DNA from: Bacteroidota bacterium
GTDB lineage: Bacteria; Bacteroidota; Bacteroidia; 2-12-FULL-35-15
Length of the DNA stretch: 64,000 nucleotides
Direction of reading: 5' to 3'
Assembly (NCBI GenBank): GCA_016707685.1
Contig: JADJHE010000012.1
Coordinates: forward strand, 62,001 to 126,000
In this document: piece after piece, positions 48,144 to 57,685 of the stretch
Layout: every line of letters starts with the position of its first letter
How positions within the stretch are numbered: position 1 is the first letter of the stretch
Made by a program: the position numbers and the translations under genes
The notes under the pieces: generated by a model
Databases searched by the model: none
The model's input: the letters and a program-made list of their open reading frames with translations, nothing else
What the model was told of the DNA's origin: nothing

Positions 48144-48184
48144 TGTTTGATTACATTGATTATCTTTGTAATCAAACATTTTTG
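48144..48184 (+). terminator. Hairpin after ssb with an embedded promoter-like element
   Basis: A perfect 12-bp stem (TGTTTGATTACA at 48144, TGTAATCAAACA at 48167) with an 11-nt loop is followed by TTTTTGTTT. It should terminate ssb. TATCTTTG (48161-48168), a match to the phylum -7 consensus, spans the loop and the right arm and could start gldE transcription. Confidence 0.7.
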
Positions 48185-48204
48185 TTTCATTTAAATTTTA
48201 AATT

Positions 48205-49544
48205 TTGGACGTCCAGAGTAGTTTATATTATTCTTCCGCTTTATTAAGCATTCTTGTAAAACCTTTTTCTTTTAGTATTGGAATTTCAATTGCCATCATG
48301 CTGGTGCTACTTGTATTAGTTGCATTGGTATCGGCTGCTGAATCTGCCTTCTTTTCGCTTACTCCTACAGACATGGATGAGCTAAAATCATCGGATGATA
48401 AAATTGACATTAAAATTCAGGAAATTATTGAAGTACCAAAGCGTATCCTCGCAACGGTTTTAATCAGCATCAATTTCATCAACATTGCCATTGTTATGCT
48501 CTCCACCTTTGTGATGGAAGAGTTGTTCGACTTTACACAAAACCCAACTTTAGGATTTGTGATACAAGTAGTGGCCGTTACGTTCCTCATTTTATTAGTT
48601 GGTGAAGTAATTCCTAAAATTTATGCGACCCAAAATCCATTGCATACATCACGTAAATTATTTTACTTTTTAAAATTCTTGCAACGTCTATTTTATCCTG
48701 TAAGCTCCTTCTTGATTTTTTCAACCAAGTTGCTCGACAAAGTAATTAAGCCCAAAACACATAACATCTCTGTAGATGAATTATCGCAAGCATTGGAATT
48801 AACCAACGATGAAGATATTACCGAAGAAGATCATAAAATTTTAAAAGGGATTGTAAAATTTGGAAATACAGATGTAAAACAAATCATGAAACCACGCATG
48901 GATGTTACAGCATTTGAATACAACACCAAATTCAAAAAATTATTGGAAGAATCAACACACCATGGGTTTTCTCGATTCCCGATTTACAAAGACGGATCAT
49001 TGGACAATATCAGTGGTGTTTTGTATGCAAAAGATTTATTGCAGCACATCGACAAAGACGATAACTTTAATTGGCAGTCGATTATCCGTCCACCCTTCTA
49101 CGTTCCTGAGAATAAAAAAATTGATGATTTGTTACGCGAGTTTCAATTCAAAAAATTCACATGGCGATTGTTGTTGACGAATACGGTGGAACATCAGGCA
49201 TTGTAACATTCGAAGACATCATCGAAGAAATTGTTGGCGAAATCAATGATGAATTTGATGATGATGATTTAACGTATTCGAAGTTGGATGATAACAATTA
49301 TGTATTTGAAGGGAAAGCGGCATTAAACGATGTATACCGTATTTTGGAAATCAATGGCGATGATTTTGAAGATGAAAAAGGCGAAGCGGATACCATTGCA
49401 GGATTTTTGATTGAAATTGAAGGACGAATACCCGTAAAAAATGATGTAATACAATTCAAAAATTTACGTTTCACAATTGAATCAGCAGATAGCAGAAAAG
49501 TAAAACGTGTAAAAATTACAATTGACCGAAATGAAGAAAATTAA
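48205..49544 (+). CDS. gldE: Gliding motility-associated protein GldE (CNNM/CBS family), split by a single-base frameshift
   Basis: GldE supports the gliding machinery and type IX secretion in Bacteroidota and is related to CorC/CNNM membrane proteins. Part 1 has the N-terminal CNNM membrane domain (LLVLVALVSAAESAFFSLTP, GEVIPKIYATQNP) and the first CBS domain (MKPRMDVTAFEY, GFSRFPIYKDG). The A6 run at 49150-49155 is one base short; adding one A gives FQFKKIHMAIVVDEYGGTSG and joins part 2, which completes CBS2 and the CorC_HlyC domain. A TTG at 48205 is the best start. Error in the sequence is the likely cause. Confidence 0.88.
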
Positions 49545-50130
49545 TTTCTTTTTTATTCTAACTGCCCTCTTTGCATTTGTAGCGATCACTTCTTGTGGTG
49601 ATGATGATGACGATGAAACCATTTCTCCTAAACCAAGAGCTTATTTCCGTTTAACATTTCCTGAAAAGAGTTATGTAAAATACGATTCAACTTGTCCCTT
49701 TAGTTTTGAAATTCCTAAATATTCATTTGTTAGTAATGATAAAAATGCAACAGCAGAACCTTGTTTTATCAATGTAAATTATCCAACATTTAACGGCACC
49801 TTGCATTTAACCTACAAAGCTGTAAATGGCGACATCAATAAGTTTTTAGAACAAACGGATGAGTTGGCTTATAAACACCAAGTGAAAGCATCTCGTATCG
49901 AAGAAGAATTGATTAAAATTGATTCAAATAAAGTATACGGATTACTTTACGACATTGGAGGAAATGCAGCCTCTTCTGTTAACTTTTTTATTACCGACAG
50001 TACCAAGCATTTTATTAGAGGTGCACTCTACTTTAATGCTGTACCAAATACCGATTCAATAAAACCTGTAATTGATTTCATAAAAAAAGATATTTATCAA
50101 TTGATAAATACCTTTAAATGGAAAAATTAA
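49531..50130 (+). CDS. gldD: Gliding motility lipoprotein GldD
   Basis: A 199-residue lipoprotein with signal and lipobox (MKKINFFFILTALFAFVAITSC), an aspartate-rich stretch, then the family opening PKPRAYFRLTFPEKSYVKYD and CPFSFEIPKYSFV. GldD is required for gliding and chitin use in Flavobacterium. It overlaps the end of gldE by 14 bp. The start at 49531 is preferred over a TTG at 49522. Confidence 0.93.
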   Translation: MKKINFFFILTALFAFVAITSCGDDDDDETISPKPRAYFRLTFPEKSYVKYDSTCPFSFEIPKYSFVSNDKNATAEPCFINVNYPTFNGTLHLTYKAVNGDINKFLEQTDELAYKHQVKASRIEEELIKIDSNKVYGLLYDIGGNAASSVNFFITDSTKHFIRGALYFNAVPNTDSIKPVIDFIKKDIYQLINTFKWKN

Positions 50131-50139
50131 AATTTGTGC

Positions 50140-51168
50140 TTAGCTTTTCTTCAAGCTGTGCATAAACCACAAACAAGAAGCAAATAGGAAAAATGCGCCC
50201 ATTTGATGCAATACACCTAATACAACAGGTACTGCATACAACAAAGTAATTACACCCAATAAAAATTGTCCTAATACCACCGCTAACATAATGGAAGATG
50301 TTTTGCGCTGCAAAGCATTCAAATTCAATTTGCGTGCTTTAAATGCAACTATAAACACCACTAGTGCTACTATCATTGCTAAATAGCGATGCACCAATTG
50401 AACCCCTGCTCCATTTTCTAAAAAGTTAATCCAAAATGGATCAAATGAAGTGATGGTATCTGGAAAATATTCTTCACCCATTTTAGGAAATGTATTGTAA
50501 AACATTCCTGCCTTTAATCCCGCTACAAAAGCACCATAAATAATTTGCAATACTACTAGTCCGAACATTACTTTTGAAAAACGAATAAGTTTTTTCATTT
50601 CATCAGTTGCAGTAATTCGAGTTGGATTTATTAAATCCAAAGCATACCATAACGTAAAACCAAAAACAGTAAATGCACTGATTAAATGTGCTGCCAGGCG
50701 GTAATGACTAACATGCGGTTCTTTTTGCAAACCACTTTTCACCATAAACCAACCTAAAAATCCTTGAAATGCACCCAGAGCAAGAAGCACAATCATTTTT
50801 CTCAACAACTCTTTATCAAAACGTTTTTTAATTAGGAAATAAAAAAATGGAAGAATAAATACCAAGCCAATGGTTCTACCTAAAAAACGATGAATGTATT
50901 CCCACCAATAAATGGATTTAAATTCTTCTAAACTAAACTGATTATTGATAATTTGATATTCAGGACTCTGTTTGTATTTCTCGAAAGGAATTTGCCAGTC
51001 GGCATCACTCATAGGTGGCAATGATCCAACAATCATGTTCCACTCTACCATGGATAATCCTGAATGTGTGAGGCGTGTAATTCCACCTATTACAACCATT
51101 GCATAAATTAAAATACAACCTGATAATAACCAAATGATTATTGCTTTGTGGGGGTTATTTTTTAGCAT
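50140..51168 (-). CDS. ctaA: Heme A synthase (COX15/CtaA family)
   Basis: Converts heme O to heme A for cytochrome oxidase. The 342-residue protein has eight membrane segments. Conserved heme-ligand histidines are seen in WWEYIHRFLGRTIGL and VQLVHRYLAMIVA, and the opening VVIGGITRLTHSGLSMVEW is diagnostic. The extra segment ending EYQIINNQFSLEEFKSIYW is of the COX15 (alpha-proteobacterial/mitochondrial) type. Confidence 0.95.
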   Translation of the reverse strand: MLKNNPHKAIIIWLLSGCILIYAMVVIGGITRLTHSGLSMVEWNMIVGSLPPMSDADWQIPFEKYKQSPEYQIINNQFSLEEFKSIYWWEYIHRFLGRTIGLVFILPFFYFLIKKRFDKELLRKMIVLLALGAFQGFLGWFMVKSGLQKEPHVSHYRLAAHLISAFTVFGFTLWYALDLINPTRITATDEMKKLIRFSKVMFGLVVLQIIYGAFVAGLKAGMFYNTFPKMGEEYFPDTITSFDPFWINFLENGAGVQLVHRYLAMIVALVVFIVAFKARKLNLNALQRKTSSIMLAVVLGQFLLGVITLLYAVPVVLGVLHQMGAFFLFASCLWFMHSLKKS

Positions 51169-51193
51169 AACTGATTTATAAATAATTACTGTA

Positions 51194-51221
51194 CAAAGTT
51201 AATAATAGTTTTGTTGCACAA
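51194..51221 (-). promoter_or_regulatory. Promoter of heme A synthase gene
   Basis: On the minus strand TTG (51221-51219) and TAACTTTG (51201-51194) are separated by 17 bp, matching the phylum consensus; the ATG is 26 bp downstream. Confidence 0.6.
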
Positions 51222-51275
51222 TATTTAATAATAAGTTTTAGTTTTATACTCAGAAACACAATTTCCCCCAATCCA

Positions 51276-51938
51276 ATGAAAAAAACAATTCTACTTAGCA
51301 TGCTGCTAATTGCTAACATTAGCTATGCACAGGAACCTGAAAAACTGGACAAAGAAAGTGGTTATTTTCAACTCGGTATCCGAAATACACTCAGTGCTTT
51401 TAGTGATGATGGTGCCAATGGTTTTGGATATGGCGGCCAATACCGAATCCGAGTACTCAGTCGTTTAAATACGGATTGGTATATGGATTATATCACAACG
51501 GATATTTCGGGAGTAGCTCGAAGAGTAGATTGGCATATTGGCTGGAGCGTTTTGGCGTATCCTTTTAATTATGAAACAACAAAAGGCAAAGTTGTTCCTT
51601 ACATTTTAGCAGGCCATTGCTTTGATTATACAAAAGTATCAAAAAACAAATCAGACTTTTACCTCGATAAATTTAGCAGTGCTGTCCAAGCTGGATTAGG
51701 GGCTCATTACAATGTAACCGACCGCATGGACATTTCACTAACAGCACAATACATGATGCATTTAGGATACGATGTTAAAGCAGAGGTTTTTGAATTGGAT
51801 GGAAACAAAGATGTATTGGTTACAAAAGAAAGAAACAGAGGTGTTGAAGGGCATATGCTGATTAACATGAGTTTAAATTTTCGTTTATTCGACATGTGGG
51901 ATCAACATAGTAAAAGAAAAAACAAATCACGTCAATAA
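51276..51938 (+). CDS. Outer-membrane beta-barrel-like protein
   Basis: A 220-residue protein with a signal peptide (MKKTILLSMLLIANISYAQ) and alternating hydrophobic/polar strands typical of a small OmpW/OprF-like barrel (DWYMDYITTDISG, HIGWSVLAYPFNY, AVQAGLGAHYNVTDRMDISL). The C-terminal strand ends HMLINMSLNFRLF, with an aromatic near the end. A basic tail (KRKNKSRQ) follows. Function unknown; predicted co-transcribed with the next gene (12 bp). Confidence 0.8.
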   Translation: MKKTILLSMLLIANISYAQEPEKLDKESGYFQLGIRNTLSAFSDDGANGFGYGGQYRIRVLSRLNTDWYMDYITTDISGVARRVDWHIGWSVLAYPFNYETTKGKVVPYILAGHCFDYTKVSKNKSDFYLDKFSSAVQAGLGAHYNVTDRMDISLTAQYMMHLGYDVKAEVFELDGNKDVLVTKERNRGVEGHMLINMSLNFRLFDMWDQHSKRKNKSRQ

Positions 51939-51950
51939 AACTATTCTACT

Positions 51951-52577
51951 ATGAAAAAAATAGCTTCAATTGTGTTGGTGATTTTAGGCATCTCATCGGC
52001 ATTCGCTCAATACGAGAAAAAACAATTTATACGTAAACATTTAATTCGTGCAGATGGTTCCATTGTTTCGGGCTACATGTATCGAAGTGCAATTAGAAAT
52101 GTACATGTAAATGGAAATTTAGAATATTATGTCGATAACACCTTGTCAATAAGAGGTGATGCAAACTATTTATTAGGGAGTAATGGCATTTCTGATTCTA
52201 TGGGATTTATACACAATCATTCGGTTATGCTTGGGCCTGTTTTCCATTTTAAAACAAAAGGACACTTTGACCCTTACTTTATATTACAACCAGGTATTGC
52301 ATATACCCAATCGTATAAACAACGATTTACAGAAGATTTGGACAATACAGATGGGCGCATCAATTATCCTGGAGTTTTAAGTCCGATCGGAACCGCTGGC
52401 TTTGGATTTAATTATTATTTCCAACGATTTGCCCATTTGTTTTTAGAAACCCGTTATGTCTATGGGCAACATTTAGCACAAGCACCACATCCCTTATCAC
52501 TCGAAGAAGTTAGAATTACCTTCGGACTAGGCTTTAATGTGTTTGTTGTAAAAGAGAAAAAAACACCAACCTCCTAA
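51951..52577 (+). CDS. Outer-membrane beta-barrel-like protein
   Basis: A 208-residue protein with a signal peptide (MKKIASIVLVILGISSAFAQ) and predicted strands (NVHVNGNLEYYVDNTLSIRG, FDPYFILQPGIAYTQSY, GTAGFGFNYYFQRFAHLFLE). It probably forms a small barrel in the outer membrane. It differs in sequence from the preceding protein, so they are not close duplicates. Followed by a strong terminator. Confidence 0.78.
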   Translation: MKKIASIVLVILGISSAFAQYEKKQFIRKHLIRADGSIVSGYMYRSAIRNVHVNGNLEYYVDNTLSIRGDANYLLGSNGISDSMGFIHNHSVMLGPVFHFKTKGHFDPYFILQPGIAYTQSYKQRFTEDLDNTDGRINYPGVLSPIGTAGFGFNYYFQRFAHLFLETRYVYGQHLAQAPHPLSLEEVRITFGLGFNVFVVKEKKTPTS

Positions 52578-52580
52578 AAA

Positions 52581-52620
52581 AGAAAAGGCTTTGAATAAAA
52601 TTCAAAGCCTTTTCTTTTTT
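52581..52620. terminator. Bidirectional terminator
   Basis: A perfect 16-bp stem (52581-52596 with 52600-52615) with a 3-nt loop, A-run before and T-run after, lies between the convergent barrel gene and plug gene. Confidence 0.95.
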
Positions 52621-52632
52621 CAATTTCAAACA

Positions 52633-53405
52633 TTACTGTGTATCTGTTTCTACATCTGGCATTACAGCCTCCGCTTTATTTCTAGTTCTGATTTCTTTTC
52701 TTCTCATTTCCACCTTATACTCCTTTGTAGTAATAATTACTAATCCTCCAGTACAATCGCCATATTCTGCTGGAACGCCACCAGTAAGTACTTCAATCCC
52801 AGAAATACCCATTCCCGGTACTGCTGCACTGCCAATAACTTTATTTCCATCAACATAATACAAGGTACTACCTGAGCGCGAACCACGCACATACAAATCT
52901 TTTCCATCATCTGTTGCCAATACACCGGGTGTTACCGCAGTTATAATGGAAACAATATCTCCTTTTGTAGCAGCCATGTGTTCAATTTGATCATGTGAGA
53001 TAGCTGTAACTGTTGAATAAGTAGGATTTATAATCGATTCTTTATACTCTGCTGTAACAACTACCGTATTCATCAAATTCTCAGACGGTTTCATTTTAAA
53101 ATTTACGGAAGCCGCTTTTGCTGGACTTAGCTTAACATGTTTTGTTAATTGAGAACTATAACCCATATAAGATGCTTTTAAATTAAACTCACCTCTACAT
53201 TGTGTTTTAATAGGAAATAACCTTTGTCATCTGTTGTTGTTCCTCCAACAAGAATCGTGTCATCTAATAATGTAATTGTAGCAAAAAGCAAGGGTGCTCC
53301 TTTTTCATCCACAACAGTTCCTTTGATTATACTTAAATCTTGTGCCGATAAAGCTGCTGTAAACATAAATGATACGAATACGGCTACTATTTTAATTGTT
53401 TTCAT
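52633..53405 (-). CDS. Carboxypeptidase-like and TonB-plug domain protein lacking a barrel, split by a single-base frameshift
   Basis: The protein starts with a signal peptide (MKTIKIVAVFVSFMFTAALS) and a carboxypeptidase-regulatory-like domain (IKGTVVDEKGAPLLFATITL). The frame breaks at the T-run 53205-53208; one more base restores FLLKTQCRGEFNLKASYMGY and joins the plug domain: TKGDIVSIITAVTPGVLATD, DLYVRGSRSGSTLYYVDG and GISGIEVLTGGVPAEYGDCT, ending GGLVIITTKEY. In a TonB-dependent receptor a large beta barrel would follow, but here only a basic tail of about 30 residues is left before the stop, so the protein is about 257 residues. It would be a free periplasmic plug, or a remnant. Confidence 0.82.
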
Positions 53406-53664
53406 AGTTAATGTATTTAAAGTTAATATTAGTAAGGGGCGCTTTCCTCTTGGTTTTGACATAAAGACGAAAGCCCTTTCGGTATTCCATAAAATTTATA
53501 AAACTATTTCTGAAATTGAATCAACTACCATTTAATCAGAAAAACGACCGTTTATTCATCCTCGCTAACAAAAAAGAACAATTTGGGTACAACCGTGTGG
53601 AATCTGAATTTTTTTGCGTCCTAGTTTCAAGAACCGATTCCGGAAAACAGAAAAACATCGGCTT

Positions 53665-54234
53665 ATGAGTTACGCTACTTCAAATTTAAATCATCACACC
53701 GACCTAGAGCTTGTTGCTCTTTATAAATCATCGAACGATAAATTATATGTTGGTGAACTTTATAAACGCTATACGCACTTGGTTTTAGGGATGTGTATTC
53801 AATACTATAAAGACAAAGAATTGGCAAAAGATGCTGTTATTCAAATTTTCGAAAAGTTCTTTTGAGAATTACAAAAAAGAGAAGTAGAAAATTTTAAAGC
53901 ATGGTTAAGTTTTGTGGTTCGCAACTATTGCATTTCTGAATTGCGAAAAATAAAAACCCAACAAGAGCGAATTTCCGATTATCAGTATTTAAACATTCAG
54001 GATAAAGAAGAAGTAGCAGAAGATATAAAAGAGGAGTCATTACAAATTGAAAAACTAGAACATGCATTGAATGAGTTGAATCCATTTCAAAAAAAATGCA
54101 TTGAACTTTTTTATTATAAAAACATGAGTTATACTGAAATTGTAGCCATAACAGGATACTCTGCTAATGAAGTAAAAAGTTATATCCAAAATGGAAAAAG
54201 AAATTTAAAAACATTACTTACTAGTTCTAAATAA
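53665..54234 (+). pseudogene. ECF sigma factor with an in-frame TGA
   Basis: Both halves are in the same frame and joined by one TGA at 53863-53865. Region 2 is in the first half (ELVALYKSSNDKLYVGELYK, LAKDAVIQIFEKFF) and continues after the stop with ELQKREVENFKAWLSFVVRN; region 4 with its helix-turn-helix is in LNELNPFQKKCIELFYYKNM and TGYSANEVKSYIQNGKRNLK. No frameshift is needed. TGA is used as a true stop elsewhere in this window (for example murG, murC), so recoding to Trp is unlikely. Either a point mutation or a sequence error (TGG, CGA or GGA to TGA). The start is ATG 53665. Confidence 0.83.
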
Positions 54235-54242
54235 TCATCCCT

Positions 54243-55283
54243 ATGCAACTAACGTGTTTAACATACGAGCAACTTTCTTCTTATACCGACAATACAATCA
54301 ATTTGTCGGAAAAAGAATCACTCTATAAACATATTTCACAATGTGAACTATGTTCCTGCGCAGTTAATGGATTTGCAGCAATGCCATTTACAGAAAATGA
54401 GCTTGTTGCCATAAATCAAATCGTTGATGTAAAATCAAATGCATCCGCTTCAAATTCATTAACACTTGCACAGGTTTTTATTGCTACACTTTCAATAGCA
54501 TCTATTTTTGGTGTTTATTTCATAAGCAATGCAATACACAGTCCTGTTGAAAAGCCAATACTTACGACTGAAACAAAATGGGAACAACCATTGGAAATAG
54601 CAATACCCACAAAAGAAGTAGTAAAAAAAGAAAATAAACTGATCAAAACAGTTTCGGCTATACCTAAAAAGCAATTGCAAAACAATTCGGCTTCACTTGA
54701 ATTGATTCCTACAATAACTACAAAGGAAATTACTGGCCTAAATGAATCAACGAAAGAAACAATTGTACCAATCAGCAATTCAAGCATCATTTATATTTAT
54801 GATTTAAAAGTGAGTGATTATAACAATCTCTATTTTGGAAGAAGTAATAAAAAAATCATTTATACAGGAACTCCTGTTTTTAAAGAGCATAGCAAAAGTA
54901 ACAGTTCAGAGTTGGATGAAGACAATCTAGAATCCATTGCAGCCAATCAAGTACTAAAAAAAGGCTTAGCTGCTTTTAATAAAGGAGAATTCGTAATGGC
55001 CTTAGGTGATTTCAATACACTACTTACACTAAACAAAGAAGATGTAAATGCATTATTTTATGCTGGATTATCACATTACAACAATGGTAATTATATAAAA
55101 GCTGCTGATTATTTTAATAAGACCACAAAAAATAAAAACAATGCATTTTACCAAGAAGCACAATGGTATTTAGCACAGAGTTATGACAAAACTGGAGATA
55201 AAGAAAAAGCGAATGAACTTTATGTGCTGATTACAAAAGAAAATGGTTTTTATAAAGATAAAGCCAAAGAAAAAATCAAATAA
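54243..55283 (+). CDS. Anti-sigma-like membrane protein with TPR region
   Basis: The gene follows the sigma factor by 8 bp. The N-terminus has a zinc-finger-like HxxxCxxC motif (KHISQCELCSCAVNGF) as in anti-sigma factors, one membrane segment (AQVFIATLSIASIFGVYFIS), a low-complexity periplasmic linker and C-terminal TPRs (ALFYAGLSHYNNGNYIKAAD, AQWYLAQSYDKTGDKEKANE). It would sense a periplasmic signal and hold the sigma factor at the membrane. 346 residues. Confidence 0.85.
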   Translation: MQLTCLTYEQLSSYTDNTINLSEKESLYKHISQCELCSCAVNGFAAMPFTENELVAINQIVDVKSNASASNSLTLAQVFIATLSIASIFGVYFISNAIHSPVEKPILTTETKWEQPLEIAIPTKEVVKKENKLIKTVSAIPKKQLQNNSASLELIPTITTKEITGLNESTKETIVPISNSSIIYIYDLKVSDYNNLYFGRSNKKIIYTGTPVFKEHSKSNSSELDEDNLESIAANQVLKKGLAAFNKGEFVMALGDFNTLLTLNKEDVNALFYAGLSHYNNGNYIKAADYFNKTTKNKNNAFYQEAQWYLAQSYDKTGDKEKANELYVLITKENGFYKDKAKEKIK

Positions 55284-55313
55284 AAAAAGCTCGGTAGTAC
55301 CGAGCTTTTTTTA
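55282..55313. terminator. Bidirectional terminator
   Basis: GCTCGGT and ACCGAGC (7 bp, loop AGT) flanked by A7 and T7 runs separate two convergent genes. Confidence 0.92.
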
Positions 55314-56555
55314 TTATTTGTTTGCTTCTGATCGTTTTTTCTGTTCATTCAAAAAGGCTTCTGTTCCAGCTACTAATCGCTTCTCTTTAGCCGACAATTT
55401 GAATGTTTGAAGTTTAAAAATAGTCTCTTGTGCTTTCGAAAAATTATTTAACCAAACATAAGCTTCGCATAAATTCATTAATAATGCTTCTGTTACATTT
55501 TCATTCACACGTGCCTTTTTACTTTTGAGATTACTTTCCTTTAATGCATTTTCCCATTTTGCTATGGCAGCATTTAACGACTCTGCCCCTTGGTTAAATG
55601 TAGCAGCTTGACCAATAACCGCATAGCCACTTTTTGCAGCAACCAAAGCCTCTTTCAAATCTTCGTATTTTGCTTTTGCATCAACAAATGCTACCGCTGC
55701 GTATCTTGTTTGTGGCATATAACCATAGCTATTATTAATTTGCTCATTGATCATTTTCAAATTATCAACGATTACTTTTTCTTGAATAGAAACAATATCT
55801 GATTTCTTTTGGGTTAACCAATAGGCATCTAATTCAGCTTGTGTTAAAAATGATTTTGATTTAAAACTTGCATAATTCATGCTTGGTGCAAAAGTTTCAT
55901 CAATTATGTATTTACCATCCGGTTGTAGAATTTTCATTTTTACAAGATGACGATAATTAAATTGGTATAAATAATAAACGACATCGGTGTATTTGCCATC
56001 CTCACCCTTCACTTGTTTCTTTTCTGTTCCAAGTGTAGCTTCTTGGTATTCGAAACCACCTAAATTTAATTGAATAATGGCTGCCTTCTCTGGCAAACGA
56101 TTAAAACCTTCCAATTTAATATTTTGAGATGAAAGCAATTCGGTATTGATTGTTTTATCATACAACGGCTCCACAACTGGTGTTCTAATTGGAGCTGGTT
56201 GAGGAATAAAAGTTGGTTTTGGTGTTACCGCTTGTTGTTGTGGTGTTAATCGAAACCAAACGTTCAACTGATTTTCTACATTCAAGGAATCTTGTTTACG
56301 TGTTTCCCAATATTTTTTTGAAGATGTCAGATATTCTAAGTCGGCAGCCTTTAAACTTGCTTCGTAGCTTGCTTTTAATTGCTGGTTTTTGGCTAAATAA
56401 TCTTCAACCATTATTACTTGGTAATTTTTCACCATTTTATTTAATGGTGTTAATGGCAAGCGGGTATAATCCACCTTTACGTTTGCATAGTCAATGTCTT
56501 GAGCAAAAGCTGCAAAAGACAGAAAGAGACATAGGTAAGTAATTGATTTTTTCAT
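55314..56555 (-). CDS. Secreted protein of unknown function
   Basis: A 413-residue protein with signal peptide (MKKSITYLCLFLSFAAFAQ). A proline-rich stretch (PKPTFIPQPAPIRTPVVEP) separates an N-terminal helical part from a beta-containing middle (EKAAIIQLNLGGFEYQEATL). The last 150 residues are helical and resemble TPR-like repeats (EALLMNLCEAYVWLNNFSKA). I do not recognise a named family. It is likely periplasmic. The 161 bp upstream hold no gene. Confidence 0.78.
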   Translation of the reverse strand: MKKSITYLCLFLSFAAFAQDIDYANVKVDYTRLPLTPLNKMVKNYQVIMVEDYLAKNQQLKASYEASLKAADLEYLTSSKKYWETRKQDSLNVENQLNVWFRLTPQQQAVTPKPTFIPQPAPIRTPVVEPLYDKTINTELLSSQNIKLEGFNRLPEKAAIIQLNLGGFEYQEATLGTEKKQVKGEDGKYTDVVYYLYQFNYRHLVKMKILQPDGKYIIDETFAPSMNYASFKSKSFLTQAELDAYWLTQKKSDIVSIQEKVIVDNLKMINEQINNSYGYMPQTRYAAVAFVDAKAKYEDLKEALVAAKSGYAVIGQAATFNQGAESLNAAIAKWENALKESNLKSKKARVNENVTEALLMNLCEAYVWLNNFSKAQETIFKLQTFKLSAKEKRLVAGTEAFLNEQKKRSEANK

Positions 56556-56716
56556 GTTATTAAATTTTAAAGCACTACAATATTACAATTTTATTGCCAC
56601 AATTTTTTCTTAAAATATAACTGTAACACTAAAGAAAAGTGATTTCATTTGCCACTAATTTAACTAAAAAACAGTTAAGGTCAAAACAAGATAATTTCAT
56701 ACATTTATAGCATAAA

Positions 56717-57685
56717 ATGAAAGAAAGCGAAAAACTTTTCCAAGATGGGATCATTAATTCGGAGCAAGTCGCTAGCATTAATGATTACGAGCAAAGCAAA
56801 CCCATGTCGGTTTTTTGGGAGTTGCGCACCATCCTTTATTTAGGTGTGTTACTTTTTACCTCTGGTGTTGGAATACTTATTTATCAAAATATAGACACCA
56901 TTGGTCATCAAGCTATTTTGGGATTAATTTTATTGAGCTGTGCTGCTTGCTTTTATTATGGATATAAAAACAGATTGCCATATTCACACGAGCAAGTAAA
57001 ATTTGAATCTCCTTTTTTTGATTACATCATTTTATTAGGAAGCATTTTGTTTGGTATTTTCATTGGGTATTTTCAATACCAATACTCCATCTTCGGAACA
57101 CATTATGGATTAGCAACATTATTCCCCACTGCCGTCTTCTTTTTTTGCGCTTATTTTTTCGACCACAAAGGTATTTTATCATTAGCAATTAGTGGCTTAG
57201 CCGCTTGGGCAGGACTATCGGTTACACCCTTACAATTATTGGAAGGAAACGATTTTTCTTCTTTAGGAATTATCCTTACAGCGATAGCTTTGGGATTAGT
57301 GATTGCAAGCTTTGCCTATTATTCGGAAACAAAAAACATTAAAAAACACTTTGCTTTTAGCTATAATAATTTTGCCATCAATATCTTATCAGTTGGAACA
57401 TTGGCTGCTTTGTTCGAATTTGATTTAAAACCTTTAAGCTTTTTATTGTTAGCGGGCATCTGTTTCTATTATATAAAATACGCTATTAAATACCAGTCAT
57501 TTTTATTTCTGCTTCTATCTGTTATTTATGGATACATTGGCTTTACCTATGCCTTTTTCAATACCATCGTAAGTTTTAATAGTGAGTTAGGCGTGCTCAT
57601 GGGATTCTTTTATGTTATGGCCTCTTGTGCTGGAATTGTTTTATTTTTTATTTTTTACAAACGCATTTTAGGAATTAAGAAATGA
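56717..57685 (+). CDS. DUF2157 membrane protein
   Basis: A 322-residue polytopic protein. The soluble N-terminus (ESEKLFQDGIINSEQVASIN) and following FWELRTILYLGVLLFTSGVG match DUF2157. About nine membrane segments follow. The stop overlaps the start of the next membrane protein by 4 bp, indicating translational coupling. Function unknown. Confidence 0.85.
   Translation: MKESEKLFQDGIINSEQVASINDYEQSKPMSVFWELRTILYLGVLLFTSGVGILIYQNIDTIGHQAILGLILLSCAACFYYGYKNRLPYSHEQVKFESPFFDYIILLGSILFGIFIGYFQYQYSIFGTHYGLATLFPTAVFFFCAYFFDHKGILSLAISGLAAWAGLSVTPLQLLEGNDFSSLGIILTAIALGLVIASFAYYSETKNIKKHFAFSYNNFAINILSVGTLAALFEFDLKPLSFLLLAGICFYYIKYAIKYQSFLFLLLSVIYGYIGFTYAFFNTIVSFNSELGVLMGFFYVMASCAGIVLFFIFYKRILGIKK

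Noticed and set aside
53863..53865. TGA recoded as tryptophan or selenocysteine
   Set aside because: TGA ends several clear genes here and no selenocysteine element or context is visible.
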